A DNA stretch of 64,000 bases from Micromonospora sp. DSM 45708 (GCF_039566955.1 NZ_CP154796.1:2232001-2296000), one strand, 5' to 3'. Positions 8,395 through 18,982 are shown, counted from the stretch's first letter. The notes: generated by a model from the sequence alone, not told the origin. Program-made: numbers and translations.

Positions 8395-9474
8395 ATGGTT
8401 GCCAAACGGGTCATCTCCTCCGTGCTCCAGCGGCAGGTCAAGTACGTCAGCGCCGTGCCGCCCACGGCCGCCACCGGCCTTGTCGCCGAGGTCTACGCGC
8501 AGGCCGCCGACGAGATGCGGGTGGTGATCCCGCCGATCCTCGCGCAGTCCCCGTCGCCGCCGTCGCTGGCCGCCTACTGGACACTCACCCGCGAGACGCT
8601 CACCGCGACCGGTCGGGTCGACCGCGCCCGCAAGGAGGCCGTCGCGGCGGCGGTGTCGGTGGCCAACCTCTGCCCGTACTGCGTCGACATGCACAGCATC
8701 GGCCTGTACGACCTGTCCACCGAACAGATCGCGGAGGCGATCGTCGCCGACCGCGCGGGTGAGGTCACGGACCCGGGACTGCGTGCCGTGGCCGGCTGGG
8801 CGCGGGTCGCGCACCGACCGGACGAGCCGGCCGTACGCCAGCCGCCGTTCTCCCCGTCGGACCGGCCGGAGCTCGTCGGGGTGGCGGTCACGTTCCACTA
8901 CCTGACCCGGGTGGTGAACGTGTTCCTGCCAGGCTTCCTGGTCCCGCGCAGATTCGGGCCGAACGCCCGGCGCCGGTTCAAGCACGGGCTGAGTCAGGTC
9001 CTGAGCCCGCTGTTGCGCGAGACCCGCCTGTCGGGCCGGGCGCTGGCGCTTCTGCACGACGCCCCGCTGCCGGCGGACGCGGCCTGGGCTCAGGGCCACC
9101 CGGTCGTGGCCGCGGCCGTGGCGCGTTCCTTCGCGGCGCTGGACGCCGTCGGCGAGCGGGCGCTGTCCCCGGATGTGCGGCATCTGGTCCGCGAGCGCCT
9201 GTCGACCTGGCGGGGTGAGGAGTCCGGGCACAGCCGGGAGTGGTGCGAACGGCTGATCGCCGATCTGCCCGAGGCGGACCGCGCCGCCGGCCGGCTCGCG
9301 CTGCTGACCGCCTTCGCGTCCTACCAGGTCGACGAGGACGTGGTCGCCGAGTTCCGGGCCCGGGAGCCGAGCGACGCCGCGCTGGTGGAGGTCGTCGCGT
9401 GGGCGAGCTACGCAGCTGCCAGGCAGGTGGGCGCGAGGCAGGTCACCACCGGGAGCAACGCACTCCCGGAGTAG
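8395..9474 (+). CDS. AhpD-like / carboxymuconolactone decarboxylase family protein (copy 2)
   Basis: A 359-residue paralogue of the protein at 1883-2971. It has the same AhpD-type redox motif (CPYCVDMHS near residue 99), followed by the shared stretches DPGLRAVAGWARV, VGVAVTFHYLTRVVNVFLPGF and VEVVAWASYAAARQVGARQ. The CxxC plus His arrangement suits a thiol-based peroxidase or decarboxylase-like active site. The ATG at 8395 follows a purine-rich GAGACC stretch. The DUF1702 gene follows 57 bases downstream on the same strand, so the two are likely one operon. The pairing of an AhpD-like gene with a warhead-type DUF1702 gene suggests a role in maturing or protecting the enediyne core, but this is inference. 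Confidence 0.72.
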   Translation: MVAKRVISSVLQRQVKYVSAVPPTAATGLVAEVYAQAADEMRVVIPPILAQSPSPPSLAAYWTLTRETLTATGRVDRARKEAVAAAVSVANLCPYCVDMHSIGLYDLSTEQIAEAIVADRAGEVTDPGLRAVAGWARVAHRPDEPAVRQPPFSPSDRPELVGVAVTFHYLTRVVNVFLPGFLVPRRFGPNARRRFKHGLSQVLSPLLRETRLSGRALALLHDAPLPADAAWAQGHPVVAAAVARSFAALDAVGERALSPDVRHLVRERLSTWRGEESGHSREWCERLIADLPEADRAAGRLALLTAFASYQVDEDVVAEFRAREPSDAALVEVVAWASYAAARQVGARQVTTGSNALPE

Positions 9475-9531
9475 CACTTCCGTGGCTTATAAACCAGTCT
9501 GTGTCGAGATGTCAATGTTTGGGGGGGCCTC

Positions 9532-10527
9532 GTGCCGACCACGCTCGGATCGCTACGCCGGTTGGTGTTGACACCCTCGCTCCGCGAGGTGACGTTCGAA
9601 CGTCGCGGTTTCCCGGGCGCGTCGTCGTCGACGGCGAGCCGCCTCGAAGCGATCCCGCAGGCGGTGATCTGTGGCTTCGAGTGGGGGATCGACGCCCGCG
9701 ACCAGTGGGAGGTGGAGCGGCGGCTCAGCCTCATCGAGGCGGAGCAGCGTGGGTTCGCCTACGAGGGCGCCACGATGGCGTTCACGGTCCTCGACGCGAT
9801 GCGAGGAGGGCGCGGGCACCGCACCCGTGACCTGCTGCGCGGACCGGGCCAGCCGCACATCTTCCTGGCCTACATCGGCATCGGCTTCGCGATGGCGAAG
9901 CTGCCGCGGGCGCTGTGGAAGCGGATCGTCCCCGACCTCGACGGCACGCCGTACCACCCGACGATGAGCTGGCTCGCGGTCGACGGATACGGCTTCGACC
10001 TGGCCTACTTCAAGACCGACCGGTGGGTCGACGAGCAGCGGGTGCCGGCGACGTATCCGTTCCAGGGATGTCCGCAGTACTTCACCCGCGCGGTGGACCA
10101 GGGCATCGGCCGGGCGTTGTGGTTCATCCACGACGGACGGGTGTCCGACGTGGCCGCGGCGGTGGGGCGATTCGCCACCCAGCGGCAGGGCGACCTGTGG
10201 AGCGGGGTCGGGCTGGCGGCGACGTTCGCCGGCGGTTGCGCGCCCGGCGACCTGGCCACGCTACGGCGCCTGGCCGGGCCGTCGTGGACGGAGCTGGCGC
10301 AGGGCTCGGTGTTCGCCGCCAAGGCGCGCCACTACTCGGGCACCGTGCCGCCACACACCGAGACCGCGGTCGCCGCGCTGGCCGGCCTCACCGTCGAGAA
10401 GGCCGCTCTGCTCGCCGACGACGTCGCCGTGGCCGAACAGGACGCGGGCGCCGCACCCGCGTACGAGCAATGGCGGCAGCGGATCCGCACCGCTGTCGCG
10501 GCCTCGACCGCGCACGACGCGCGCTGA
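9532..10527 (+). CDS. DUF1702 family enediyne protein (UnbL-like, copy 2)
   Basis: A 331-residue DUF1702 protein. Shared family blocks include RGFAYEGATMAFTVLDAMRGG, FLAYIGIGFAMAKLPRALWKRI, LAVDGYGFDLAYFKTDRWV and AVDQGIGRALWFIHDG. DUF1702 proteins are the UnbL members of enediyne warhead cassettes. A second one sits directly before pksE at 38003, where the cassette copy is expected. This copy is clearly divergent from that one, so it is not a recent duplicate. GTG start at 9532 after a run of seven G bases. It lies in an operon with the AhpD-like gene and ends before a hairpin. Function of DUF1702 is unknown; a role in folding or cyclising the polyene has been proposed for the cassette. Confidence 0.85.
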   Translation: MPTTLGSLRRLVLTPSLREVTFERRGFPGASSSTASRLEAIPQAVICGFEWGIDARDQWEVERRLSLIEAEQRGFAYEGATMAFTVLDAMRGGRGHRTRDLLRGPGQPHIFLAYIGIGFAMAKLPRALWKRIVPDLDGTPYHPTMSWLAVDGYGFDLAYFKTDRWVDEQRVPATYPFQGCPQYFTRAVDQGIGRALWFIHDGRVSDVAAAVGRFATQRQGDLWSGVGLAATFAGGCAPGDLATLRRLAGPSWTELAQGSVFAAKARHYSGTVPPHTETAVAALAGLTVEKAALLADDVAVAEQDAGAAPAYEQWRQRIRTAVAASTAHDAR

Positions 10528-11123
10528 GGCCGTTTCCCGCCGCCGGCGGACGGGCGCAACGGGAGGCCCGGCCGGCGGTTCCACCGCACATCGACGAGAC
10601 GGTGGTGCGGCCCGACCGGAGACATCGACGCGCACAGGGCATCGGAAATGGTGCTCCGCACCGCTGAAGATGTGCACGCGTCGCCCGGGGCCGCAGAATT
10701 GAGAAGCCGGGCTGGGCGCGGTCGATCGAATTGACGACGACCGCGTTCGGCCCCTCCAACCGGATCGGCTGGACCGGACGCCTTCTGCGCGTTCCCGAAA
10801 TCGCGGCTCAGCTCGCCCGCGCCGCGACGTCGCCACCGCCGAGAGAATTGCGACGCACCCGGACCCGAGCGAATACAAAGGGCGTTCCCGCGCATCGTCC
10901 ACCGGCCGCGGCTACCGGGGCGGTGGTGAAGGCCGGGGACCCGCTCAATTCGATGACCGACGGCCACCCGGGCCGGCGTGCTGCGACGTCGGGGCAGCGT
11001 CGAACGCGCGACCCCGGCCGGCGGGACCTGCCCGGTAAGCCCGACCGACCTGTGCCGGCCGGTCGCCGGCACAGGTCGGGTCGGGCGGGTTCGTCGCCGC
11101 GGCCACCCCGCACGGGTGGCTGC
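10528..11123. other. Convergent intergenic region, no gene seen
   Basis: About 600 bases between the DUF1702 gene (plus) and the Cys-elbow hydrolase-like gene (minus). Frames here are Arg/Pro-rich shadows. The only structure recognised is the hairpin at 11040-11085. The length is more than a terminator needs and could include decayed coding sequence, but no homology was recognised. Confidence 0.4.
11040..11085. terminator. Long hairpin, probable bidirectional terminator
   Basis: Arms at 11040-11058 and 11066-11085 pair over 19 bases with one extra G in the right arm and a 7-base loop. The right arm ends 38 bases before the stop of the minus-strand gene at 11124. Position between convergent genes fits termination from both directions. 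Confidence 0.8.
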
Positions 11124-11921
11124 TCAGTGCGGCTCGACCTGCGTCGCGATGAACTCGGCCAGCTCGGGCTTGATCGGACCGGCCGGCTGCGTCGTCGGCA
11201 GCTCCACCACCTGGTAGGCGTCCCGACCGAGGCCCTTCACCTCGACCGTCGAGGGGGAGTCGGTCAGCGCCGTCACCGTCGCCCGACCGACAGCCTCCGT
11301 GCTGGACGTGTCGTTGCGGCAGGCCAGCAGGAAGGCGAGCCAGCCGCGGTACCACACGATCAGGTCGGAGAAGGCTCCCATCGTGCCGGTGAGGCCCCGG
11401 CCGGCCGCCAGCGCGGCCACCTCGTCATGGAAGAGCTGCTCCATCGCGGCGACGACCGCCCACGGGTCCCCGTCCAGCTCCGGGCACGAACGCTTGGCCG
11501 GACCGAACTTCGCGAGGTACTCGTCGAACTTCTCCCGCACGAGCTCGTCGTCGGGCCACCCCGGCTGCACCAGGAGGGCGGTGACCGGACGGCTGGACGC
11601 CAGCAGGCCCGCGACCCGCAGGGAGAGCGCCGAGGAACTGCAGTGCCCGATCACGTACACATGGCCCTGGTCGGCGCCGGACCTCAGGAACTCGTCCGCG
11701 CAGGCCTCGGCCAGCTCCGGCACCGGAATGTAGAGGCGTTTGCCGCTGAGCGCGCCGATGGGGTCGATCTGGAACACCGGCCTGCCGTGGACGCGCTCGC
11801 TGAGCATCTCGCTCAGGCGCGGCGCCATGGACAACGCCTGGAAGTCGGCCACCAGGATGGGATCGGCCTCGCCGGGGCTGAGCCGCCGGAGAACCGGTTC
11901 GTCGAGGTCTGAACGCGTCAT
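11124..11921 (-). CDS. Alpha/beta-hydrolase-like protein with Cys at the nucleophile elbow (copy 1)
   Basis: A 265-residue protein of no family I can name. It resembles a thioesterase-like alpha/beta fold: PVFQIDPIGAL near residue 46, PVPELAEACADEFL, then YVIGHCSSSALSLRVAGLL, where a serine nucleophile would normally sit in GxSxG and here reads G-H-C-S-S. LLVQPGWPDDELV follows. A paralogue lies at 63015 with G-Y-C-S-A at the same point and the same order of blocks, downstream of the KS-AT-ACP protein. No clear catalytic His near the C-terminus was found, so catalysis is uncertain. The start is ATG at 11921 with AGGGATG upstream; the long frame to 13199 is an artefact over the FAD gene. Context beside the NRPS suggests editing or release of carrier-bound intermediates. 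Confidence 0.6.
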   Translation of the reverse strand: MTRSDLDEPVLRRLSPGEADPILVADFQALSMAPRLSEMLSERVHGRPVFQIDPIGALSGKRLYIPVPELAEACADEFLRSGADQGHVYVIGHCSSSALSLRVAGLLASSRPVTALLVQPGWPDDELVREKFDEYLAKFGPAKRSCPELDGDPWAVVAAMEQLFHDEVAALAAGRGLTGTMGAFSDLIVWYRGWLAFLLACRNDTSSTEAVGRATVTALTDSPSTVEVKGLGRDAYQVVELPTTQPAGPIKPELAEFIATQVEPH

Positions 11922-12028
11922 GTCATCCCTATCCGCTCGTGTCACCGCGCGCCGTTCATGGCCATCGCCCCGGCGCCGGCGCAGGAATTCTTGTCGGACG
12001 ATGCGGTCCCGCGTCTGCTTCCGCCGCC

Positions 12029-13231
12029 TCACAGCCGGGCGAGGAGGTCTCTGGTGAAGAGGTCCTCCGGCGAGAGGATGCCCGCGACCACGCTGAAATA
12101 GCGTTCGGTGAGTTCCGGGGAGTCCTGGATGGCGCGGAGGAGGGTGAGGAGGTGGGGGTCCGGGTCGAGGCGGGCGGTGACGAGGTTGGTGTGGTAGGTC
12201 GGTTTCATGTGTTCGTCTCGGGCGCTGGCGAAGCGGGCGAGGGCGGCGTGCTGCCGGACGGGGTCGTTGATCGTGGCTGTCGGGTCGTCGCCACTGTTGA
12301 GTTCGGTGGCGAGCAGCTCCGACTGGTGGAACGCGTCGGTGATGCCGTGTGCGTTGATGGAGTCCTTGTGGTGGCCGGCGTCGCCGACGAGGGCCCAGCC
12401 GGGGCCGTGGGCGCGGCGGAAGAAGTTGCGTTGGTCGCCGGTTCCGTAGAGACGGTCGGCCATGGTCGCTTCGGCGAGTCGCTCCCACAGGGCAGGCGCG
12501 GTGGCCTGGATGTTGGCCAGGTAGGCCGCCTTGGGATCGCGTCGCACCTGGGCGAACTGCTCCTGGGGCAGGTAGGAGGCGATCAGGGTGAGGTCGTCGT
12601 GTGTGCCGACCGCGGCGACCCAGCCGCCGGTACGTTCGTAGATCTCGAAGTGGGCCGGTATGCCTGACCAGTAGGTGAAGTAGACGCAGGTGAGGTTGGG
12701 GTGTTCGGCGTAGTGGGGCGCGTCGACGAGTTTGGCGACGGTGGACCGCATCCCGTCGGCACCGATGACGAGGTTGGCACGTTCGGTCGTCTCGGCGCCG
12801 TTCCCGGTCCGCAGGCGGACGCCGGTCACCCGACCGTCCTCCGTGGTGAGGCCGGTGACCAGGGTCTGCTCGCGGACCTCGACGCCGGCGGCTGCGGCGG
12901 CTTCGGCAAGGATGGGGTCGAGGATGTAGCGACGGGGGGCGAAGGCGCCGACCACACCCGGCAGCGTGGGTGCCGGCCCGCGCAGGTAGACGTCGGCGAC
13001 CTGGTAGCTGACGGTCTGTAACGGCGGGCAGCCGGACCGTCGTACCTGGTCGAGCAGGCCCCAGCGGGCGAGTCGTTCGACCCCGGATTGGTGAATGTAC
13101 AGCGTGGACAGGGTGTCGCTCGGGTACTTGGCACGGTCCAGCAGGAGCACCCGGTGTCCGGCTCGGGCGAGCAGGAGCGCCGTTGTGGCACCCGCACACC
13201 GCGCCCCCACCACAATAGCGTCGTAGGTCAC
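12029..13231 (-). CDS. FAD-dependent oxidoreductase (geranylgeranyl-reductase / aromatic-hydroxylase-like)
   Basis: A 400-residue group A-type flavoprotein. The N-terminal FAD motif is VVGARCAGATTALLLARAGHRVLLLDR (residues 7-33), the middle motif VIGADGMRSTVAKLVDA, and the C-terminal motif LVGDAGHHKDSINAHGITDAFHQSELLA. The set matches FAD monooxygenases and reductases of the UbiH/geranylgeranyl-reductase superfamily. The WxWxIP motif of flavin-dependent halogenases is absent, so it should not be called a halogenase. The GTG at 13231 has purine-rich GAAGGG directly before it, which is tighter than usual. It lies upstream of the Cys-elbow hydrolase-like gene on the same strand (about 107 bases) and diverges from the NRPS. 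Probable role is hydroxylation or epoxidation of a peripheral group; substrate unknown. Confidence 0.78.
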   Translation of the reverse strand: MTYDAIVVGARCAGATTALLLARAGHRVLLLDRAKYPSDTLSTLYIHQSGVERLARWGLLDQVRRSGCPPLQTVSYQVADVYLRGPAPTLPGVVGAFAPRRYILDPILAEAAAAAGVEVREQTLVTGLTTEDGRVTGVRLRTGNGAETTERANLVIGADGMRSTVAKLVDAPHYAEHPNLTCVYFTYWSGIPAHFEIYERTGGWVAAVGTHDDLTLIASYLPQEQFAQVRRDPKAAYLANIQATAPALWERLAEATMADRLYGTGDQRNFFRRAHGPGWALVGDAGHHKDSINAHGITDAFHQSELLATELNSGDDPTATINDPVRQHAALARFASARDEHMKPTYHTNLVTARLDPDPHLLTLLRAIQDSPELTERYFSVVAGILSPEDLFTRDLLARL

Positions 13232-13923
13232 CCCTTCATGGTCGGGCCGGTCACCGGCCCGACCAACTTTGCCCGTGCCCGACCTGCGGCGCGATCTCCC
13301 GGCCGAACCGGGCCGAGACGGCAGATTCCGGGCAGCGCCGATCGCGCTGGCGCCGCCGGTGGGCAGCGGTACGCCGGCTCGGCGCCTCGGGACCGGTGCC
13401 GGCGACCGATGCGAGAACGGTCACGTTTCTGCGCCGGGTGACACGGGGGCGTAAAAGTGTCTCCCGAGCCTTTCCGAATGGCATTCGAAGCGCGTTCCGC
13501 GGCGTCGTTCATATGTGTTCTTCTCATTGTCGAGGCGATGGGGGATAGGCGCGTCCGGTGACTGGTCGGAGGGCGTCGGCAGCGACATTCCGCAAGCTCC
13601 GAGCTACTCCTTCGGCAGGGCCCCGGGCCTGAGCAGGATGTCTCGCCGCGTCCGGCAACGGGAGTTGCCGTGCGGTTATCCCGCAGCATCTGACAGGACT
13701 CGTGCCGCCGCCGGATAAAACGGAGGCCCAGCACTCCCGGAGATGCGCCGACGGAAACCCGGTGCGACGCTGGGTCATCGACCGGTGTGAGCAAGCCAAG
13801 TCCTTTACCTGGTTCTCGTGATAACGAGGGCCAGCACAGCTTGCCTCGAGTACGTGAAGAGCATTGGGCCGACATGTGGCTCAACAGCCCGATCAAAGCC
13901 GACTGTGGGTGAGTGGAGCAGCC
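13232..13923. promoter_or_regulatory. Divergent regulatory region between the FAD gene and the NRPS gene
   Basis: About 690 bases between diverging genes. Small hairpins are visible near 13655-13690, and CTCGT/ACGAG arms flank GATA at 13817-13830. A GCAAGC ... GCTTGC inverted pair brackets part of this segment. Composition falls in GC content toward 13800. These could be part of the NRPS promoter/operator. A 222-residue frame on the minus strand is Arg-rich with no family resemblance and is not called. Confidence 0.4.
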
Positions 13924-16900
13924 GTGACAACGCGCGTCAGTGACCAGGTAACGCCGGATTCTGCTGTTCCGGCAGAGGAACTCTTGTGTGAGTTGTTCGC
14001 GGCGCAGGCAGCCCGGACCCCTACCGCGACGGCGGTGGTGTCCGGGGACGCGTCGCTGTCGTATGCGGAGCTGGACGCCAGGTCGAACCGGCTGGCCCGG
14101 TACCTGGTCACGAGAGGGGCCGGGCCGGGGCGGCTGGTCGCGGTGGCGACGGAACGGTCCGCGGAGATGATCGTCGCGGTCCTGGGGGTGCTCAAGGCCG
14201 GCGCGGCGTACCTGCCGATCGACCCGGCCAACCCCGCCGACCGGATCGCGTTCATGCTCGCCGACGCCGCCCCCGCCGCCATCCTCACCTCACGTGCCCT
14301 GGCCGCGACCGCGGTGGGCGCGGCGTCGGACGGCGCGCGCCCGGGCGTGGGCGGCGATCAGATGATCATGTTGGACGACCCGGCGGTCCACGCCGCCGTG
14401 GCCGCTCTCCCCGGTACCGCGGTGTCCGATGCGGACCGGCTCGCGCCGCTGCTGCCCGGGCACCCGGCGTACGTGATCTACACGTCCGGGTCGACGGGCC
14501 GGCCCAAGGGCGTCACGGTGGAGCACCACTCGGCGGCCTGGTTCGTGTCGTGGGCGGCGTCGACGTTCGGCGCGGAGCGGTTCAGCCGGGTGCTGGCGTC
14601 GACGTCGTTGAGCTTCGACGTCTCGGTGTTCGAGGTGTTCGGACCGCTGGCCTGCGGCGGGTGCGTGGAGGTCGTGCAGGACGTGCTGGTACTCGCGCGG
14701 GGCGGATGGTCGGGAAGTCTGATCAGCACCGCGCCCTCGGCGATGGCGGGGGTGCTCGCCGCCGCGGAGACGTCCGCGACCGCGCAGACAGTCGTGCTGG
14801 CGGGCGAGGCGCTGACCGGCCCGGTGGTGCGGGCCGTACGGGCGGCGGTGCCCGGCGCCCGGGTGGTCAACGCGTACGGGCCGACCGAGGCCACCGTGTA
14901 CGCCACCGCCGGCGACGTGGCGGCCGGGCCCGACCTGGACGACCGCCCGGTCCCGATCGGCCGGCCGCTGCCCGGCGCGCAGGTGTACGTACTGGACGAC
15001 AGGCTGCGGCCGGTGCCGATGGGCGGGACCGGCGAGCTGTACCTCGCGGGCGCGGGGCTGGCGCGGGGATATCTGAACCGGCCGGCGTTGACGGCGGACC
15101 GGTTCGTGGCGTGCCCGTTCGGCACGGGGGAGCGGATGTACCGCACCGGGGACCTGGTCCGGTGGGCCGGTGACGGCCAGCTGGAGTTCCTGGGACGCGC
15201 CGACGACCAGGTGAAGATCCGGGGACTGCGGATCGAGCCGGGCGAGATCGAGGCGGTGCTGGCCGCGCAGCCCGGCGTCAGCCGCGCGGTGGTGGTGGTG
15301 CGGGAGGACCGTCCCGGCGACCCGAGGCTGGTCGGCTACGTGGCGCCCAAGCCCGGTGACCAGGTGGATCCGGCGGCGCTACGGCAGGAGGCCGCCCGGA
15401 CGCTGCCGGGCTACATGGTGCCGGCCGCGGTGATGGTCATGGACAAGCTGCCGCTGACGGTGAGCGGGAAGCTGGACCGCCTGGCGCTGCCGGCGCCGGA
15501 CTTCAGCGCCGCCGCCGGCGGCGAGGAGCCGGCCACCCCGCAGGAGGCAGTGCTGGGTGAACTGTTCGCGCAGGTCCTGGGGGTCGACCGGGTCGGCGTC
15601 GAGGACAACTTCTTCGACCTGGGCGGCCATTCGCTGATGGCGACGCGGTTGATCAGCCGGGTGCGGTCGACGCTGGGCGCGGAGTTGCACATCCGGATGG
15701 TGTTCGAGAATCCGACGGTCCGGTCGCTGGCCCGTTCGCTCCAGGAGGCGGGCAGCGCGCGGACGCCGTTGACCCGGGTGGTGGACCGCCCCGAGCAGTT
15801 GCCGTTGTCGTTCGCTCAGCAGCGGTTGTGGTTCATGAACGAGTACGACGGGCCGAGCCCGTTGTTCAACGTGCCGTTCGCGTGGCGACTGCGGGGCGGG
15901 CTGGACGCGGAGGCGCTGACGGCCGCGCTACGGGACGTGGTGGGCCGGCACGAGGCGCTGCGTACCGTTTTCGCCGTCGCCGACGGTCAGCCGTACCAGC
16001 GGGTGATGGACGCCGCGGTCGCGGTGCCGCAGGTGACGATGGCGGCGGCGGACCGGGCGAGCCTGCCGGGCCTGCTGGAGCAGGCCGTGCGGTACGTCTT
16101 CGACCTGGCCGGCGAGCTGCCGGTGCGCGCCTGGCTGTTCCGGACGGGGCCCGCGGAGCACGTGCTGGTGGTGGTGATGCACCACACCGCCAGCGACGCC
16201 TGGTCGGCCGAGGTGCTGGTCCGGGACCTGAGCGAGGCGTACCGGGCGCGGCTGGCGGGGCGGGCGCCGGAGTGGGCGCCGCTGCCGGTGCAGTACGCCG
16301 ACTACACGCTGTGGCAGCGCCGGCTGCTGGGTGAGGACCGGGCCGGCGACGGCGTGCTGGCTCGGCAGTTGGAGTTCTGGCGCTCCGCGCTGGCGGGGCT
16401 GCCCGACCAGCTGGACCTGCCGGCCGACCGGCTCCGGCCGCCGCAGCCGTCGCATCGTGGCGGCCTGGTCGAGCTGGAGCTGGACGCCGGCCTGCACCGC
16501 GCCGTCGAGGAGCTGGCCCGCGCCCACCGGGTGACGGTGTTCATGGTGTTGCAGGCAGGGCTGGCCATGCTGCTGTCGCGCTCCGGGGCGGGCACCGACA
16601 TCCCGATCGGCACGATGGTGGCCGGCCGCACCGACGAGGCGCTCCACGATCTTGTCGGGTTCTTCGGCAACACGCTGGTGCTGCGGACGGACCTGTCCGG
16701 GGACCCGGGCTTCGGCGAGCTGCTGGGCCGGGTGCGGGAGCTGGACCTGACCTCGTTCGCCAATCAGGACGTGCCCTTCGAGCGCCTCGTGGAGGAGCTC
16801 AACCCGGTCCGGTCCGCCGCGCGGCACCCGCTGTTCCAGGTGATGCTCACCATTGACGACGACACCAGCAGGCAGTGGCAGGTGCCGGGCCTGGAGGCGG

Positions 16901-18972
16901 AGTCCGAGTCGCTGGTCGGCGAGACGGCCAAGTTCGACCTCAGCATGTTCTTCCGCCCGGAGTACGCCGCCGACGGCTCGCCGGCCGGGATCCGCTACTC
17001 GTTCGAGTACGCCCGGGACCTGTTCGACGAGTCGACCGTGAACGCCCTCGGTGGCCGGTTGGCGCGACTGCTGAGCCAGGCGGTCGCCGACCCGGGCCGC
17101 CGGATCAGCGAGCTGGACCTGCTGACGCCCGCTGAGCGGGAGCTGGTGGTGCACCGGTGGAACGACACCGCCCTCCCGGTGGCCCCGGCGACGGTGCCCG
17201 GGGTGTTCGCGACGCAGGTGGCCCGGACCCCGGACGCGGTCGCGGTGGTCGACAGCCAGACGAGCCTGACCTTCCGGGAGCTGGACGAGCGGTCCAGCCG
17301 GCTGGCGGCGAAGCTGGTGGACGCGGGCGTCACCACGGAGTCGCGGGTCCTGGTCGTGATGCGGCGCTCGGCGCAACTGTGGGTGTCGCTGCTGGCCGTC
17401 CTGAAGGCGGGCGGCGTGTACGTGCCCGTCAACGTGAGCTGGCCGGTGTCGCGGATCGCGTTCGTCGCCGACGATGTGGGCGCCGTGGCGGTGCTGTGCG
17501 ACGAGGAGCTGACGGACCTCGCCGGGCAGGTGCGGCCGGAGGGCGCGCCGATCCTGCTGGCGACCGCCGGGGACGCCGCCACCGGGACGCGGGAGGACTT
17601 CACCGTCGCGGAGATCCACCCGGACCAGTTGGCGTACGTCATCTTCACGTCCGGGTCGACCGGGGTGCCCAAGGGCGTCGCGGTGACGCACCAGGACGTG
17701 GTGGACATGGTGCTGGACCCGGCGTGGCCGGACGGCGTGCACGAACGCATGCTGGTGCACTCGCCGCACTCGTACGACATCTCGACGTACGAGCTGTGGA
17801 TAGCGCTGCTGCGCGGGGGCACGCACGTGGCGGCGCCGGCGGAGGAAATGAGCATCTCCCGCCTCGCGGAGGTGATCGCCTGGGCGGCCCCGACGGCCAT
17901 GTGGCTGACGTCGGCGCTGTTCGACGCGGTGGCGGCGGAGCAGCCGTCGGCGCTCGCCGGGCTGCGGATGGTGGTGGTCGGCGGCGACGCGGTGTCCGGC
18001 ACCGCGGTGCGGCGGGTGGTCGAGCGGTGTCCGGGCGTGATCATGGTGAACGGGTACGGGCCGAGCGAGTCGACGACGTTCACGACGTTGCACGCGATGA
18101 CCGAGTTCTCGGACGAGCAGGCGGCGCAGCCGGTGCCGATCGGCGGCCCGATGGCCAACATGCGGCTGTACGTGCTCGACAGCGCCCTGCGGCTGGTGCC
18201 GGTGGGCGTGACGGGCGAGCTGTACATCGCCGGCGCGGGCATGGCGCGGGGGTACATGAACCGGCGCGGGTTGACCGCCGAGCGGTTCGTGGCGTGCCCG
18301 TTCGAGACGGGCGAGCGGATGTACCGCACCGGTGACCTGGTCCGGTGGAACGCCGACGGCCTGCTGGTGTTCGTGGGACGCGTCGACCTCCAGGTGAAGA
18401 TCCGGGGCTTCCGGGTCGAGCCGGGCGAGATCGAGGCGGCGCTGGTCGCCCAGCCGGACGTGGGTCAGGCCGCGGTGGTGGCCCGGGAGGACCGTCCCGG
18501 CGACCGGCGGCTCGTGGCGTACGTGGTGCCGACGTCCGGTGGCCGGGTGGATCCGGCCGCGGCGCGGCAGGAAATCGCGCGGACGTTGCCGGAGTTCATG
18601 GTGCCGTCGGCGGTGGTGGTCATGGATGCGCTGCCGCTGACGGTGAACGGGAAGCTGGACCGGCGGGCGTTGCCGGTGCCGGACTACAGCGCGGTGGCCA
18701 GCGGCCAGGAACCGGGCACCGCGCGCGAGTCGGTGCTGTGTGACCTGTTCGCCCAGGCCCTGGGCGTCGACCGGGTCGGGGTCGACGACAACTTCTTCGA
18801 CCTGGGCGGCCACTCCCTGCTCGCCGCCATCCTCCTGGCCCGGCTGGAGGACCAGCTCGACATCAAGATCGGGCTGAAGACCTTCCTCGCCAACCCCTCC
18901 GTCAACGGCGTCACCAGCCAGGTGGCCCTGTCGAACACGGACCAGCGCAGCGCGAGCACGAGCGCCGCGTAG
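13924..18972 (+). CDS. Nonribosomal peptide synthetase, A-PCP-C-A-PCP
   Basis: A 1682-residue two-module NRPS. A1 (about 20-520) carries [13 protein letters not shown] and ends with the [10 protein letters not shown] lysine motif. PCP1 has [11 protein letters not shown] (Ser near 571). The C domain (about 620-1060) has MHHTASDAW, keeping the HHxxxD catalytic core. A2 (about 1075-1570) carries [13 protein letters not shown] and [13 protein letters not shown], and PCP2 has [12 protein letters not shown]. There is no thioesterase, epimerase or methyltransferase, so the product must be passed on. By motif alignment the A1 pocket reads roughly D-V-F-x-V-A-A-V-Y-K and A2 D-I-Y-x-V-G-G-T-F-K. The second has a hydrophobic/beta-branched flavour, but no substrate is assigned. 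The GTG at 13924 is chosen for its GGAG at 5 bases. A hairpin follows the stop. Confidence 0.92.
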   Translation: MTTRVSDQVTPDSAVPAEELLCELFAAQAARTPTATAVVSGDASLSYAELDARSNRLARYLVTRGAGPGRLVAVATERSAEMIVAVLGVLKAGAAYLPIDPANPADRIAFMLADAAPAAILTSRALAATAVGAASDGARPGVGGDQMIMLDDPAVHAAVAALPGTAVSDADRLAPLLPGHPAYVIYTSGSTGRPKGVTVEHHSAAWFVSWAASTFGAERFSRVLASTSLSFDVSVFEVFGPLACGGCVEVVQDVLVLARGGWSGSLISTAPSAMAGVLAAAETSATAQTVVLAGEALTGPVVRAVRAAVPGARVVNAYGPTEATVYATAGDVAAGPDLDDRPVPIGRPLPGAQVYVLDDRLRPVPMGGTGELYLAGAGLARGYLNRPALTADRFVACPFGTGERMYRTGDLVRWAGDGQLEFLGRADDQVKIRGLRIEPGEIEAVLAAQPGVSRAVVVVREDRPGDPRLVGYVAPKPGDQVDPAALRQEAARTLPGYMVPAAVMVMDKLPLTVSGKLDRLALPAPDFSAAAGGEEPATPQEAVLGELFAQVLGVDRVGVEDNFFDLGGHSLMATRLISRVRSTLGAELHIRMVFENPTVRSLARSLQEAGSARTPLTRVVDRPEQLPLSFAQQRLWFMNEYDGPSPLFNVPFAWRLRGGLDAEALTAALRDVVGRHEALRTVFAVADGQPYQRVMDAAVAVPQVTMAAADRASLPGLLEQAVRYVFDLAGELPVRAWLFRTGPAEHVLVVVMHHTASDAWSAEVLVRDLSEAYRARLAGRAPEWAPLPVQYADYTLWQRRLLGEDRAGDGVLARQLEFWRSALAGLPDQLDLPADRLRPPQPSHRGGLVELELDAGLHRAVEELARAHRVTVFMVLQAGLAMLLSRSGAGTDIPIGTMVAGRTDEALHDLVGFFGNTLVLRTDLSGDPGFGELLGRVRELDLTSFANQDVPFERLVEELNPVRSAARHPLFQVMLTIDDDTSRQWQVPGLEAESESLVGETAKFDLSMFFRPEYAADGSPAGIRYSFEYARDLFDESTVNALGGRLARLLSQAVADPGRRISELDLLTPAERELVVHRWNDTALPVAPATVPGVFATQVARTPDAVAVVDSQTSLTFRELDERSSRLAAKLVDAGVTTESRVLVVMRRSAQLWVSLLAVLKAGGVYVPVNVSWPVSRIAFVADDVGAVAVLCDEELTDLAGQVRPEGAPILLATAGDAATGTREDFTVAEIHPDQLAYVIFTSGSTGVPKGVAVTHQDVVDMVLDPAWPDGVHERMLVHSPHSYDISTYELWIALLRGGTHVAAPAEEMSISRLAEVIAWAAPTAMWLTSALFDAVAAEQPSALAGLRMVVVGGDAVSGTAVRRVVERCPGVIMVNGYGPSESTTFTTLHAMTEFSDEQAAQPVPIGGPMANMRLYVLDSALRLVPVGVTGELYIAGAGMARGYMNRRGLTAERFVACPFETGERMYRTGDLVRWNADGLLVFVGRVDLQVKIRGFRVEPGEIEAALVAQPDVGQAAVVAREDRPGDRRLVAYVVPTSGGRVDPAAARQEIARTLPEFMVPSAVVVMDALPLTVNGKLDRRALPVPDYSAVASGQEPGTARESVLCDLFAQALGVDRVGVDDNFFDLGGHSLLAAILLARLEDQLDIKIGLKTFLANPSVNGVTSQVALSNTDQRSASTSAA

Positions 18973-18982
18973 AAAGGCGGAA

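Noticed and set aside
12029..13231. Possible flavin-dependent halogenase
   Set aside because: FAD motifs are present but the WxWxIP halogenase motif is not; a monooxygenase/reductase reading fits better.
13228..13896. Minus-strand frame of 222 codons upstream of the FAD gene at 12029-13231
   Set aside because: Arg/Ser/Pro-rich, no domain likeness, no good ribosome site, and it fills the divergent promoter region; treated as a GC-driven artefact.
15928..18813. Minus-strand frame of 961 codons opposite the first NRPS
   Set aside because: Composition dominated by Arg, Gly, His and Val repeats, a typical shadow of a high-GC plus-strand gene with clear NRPS domains.
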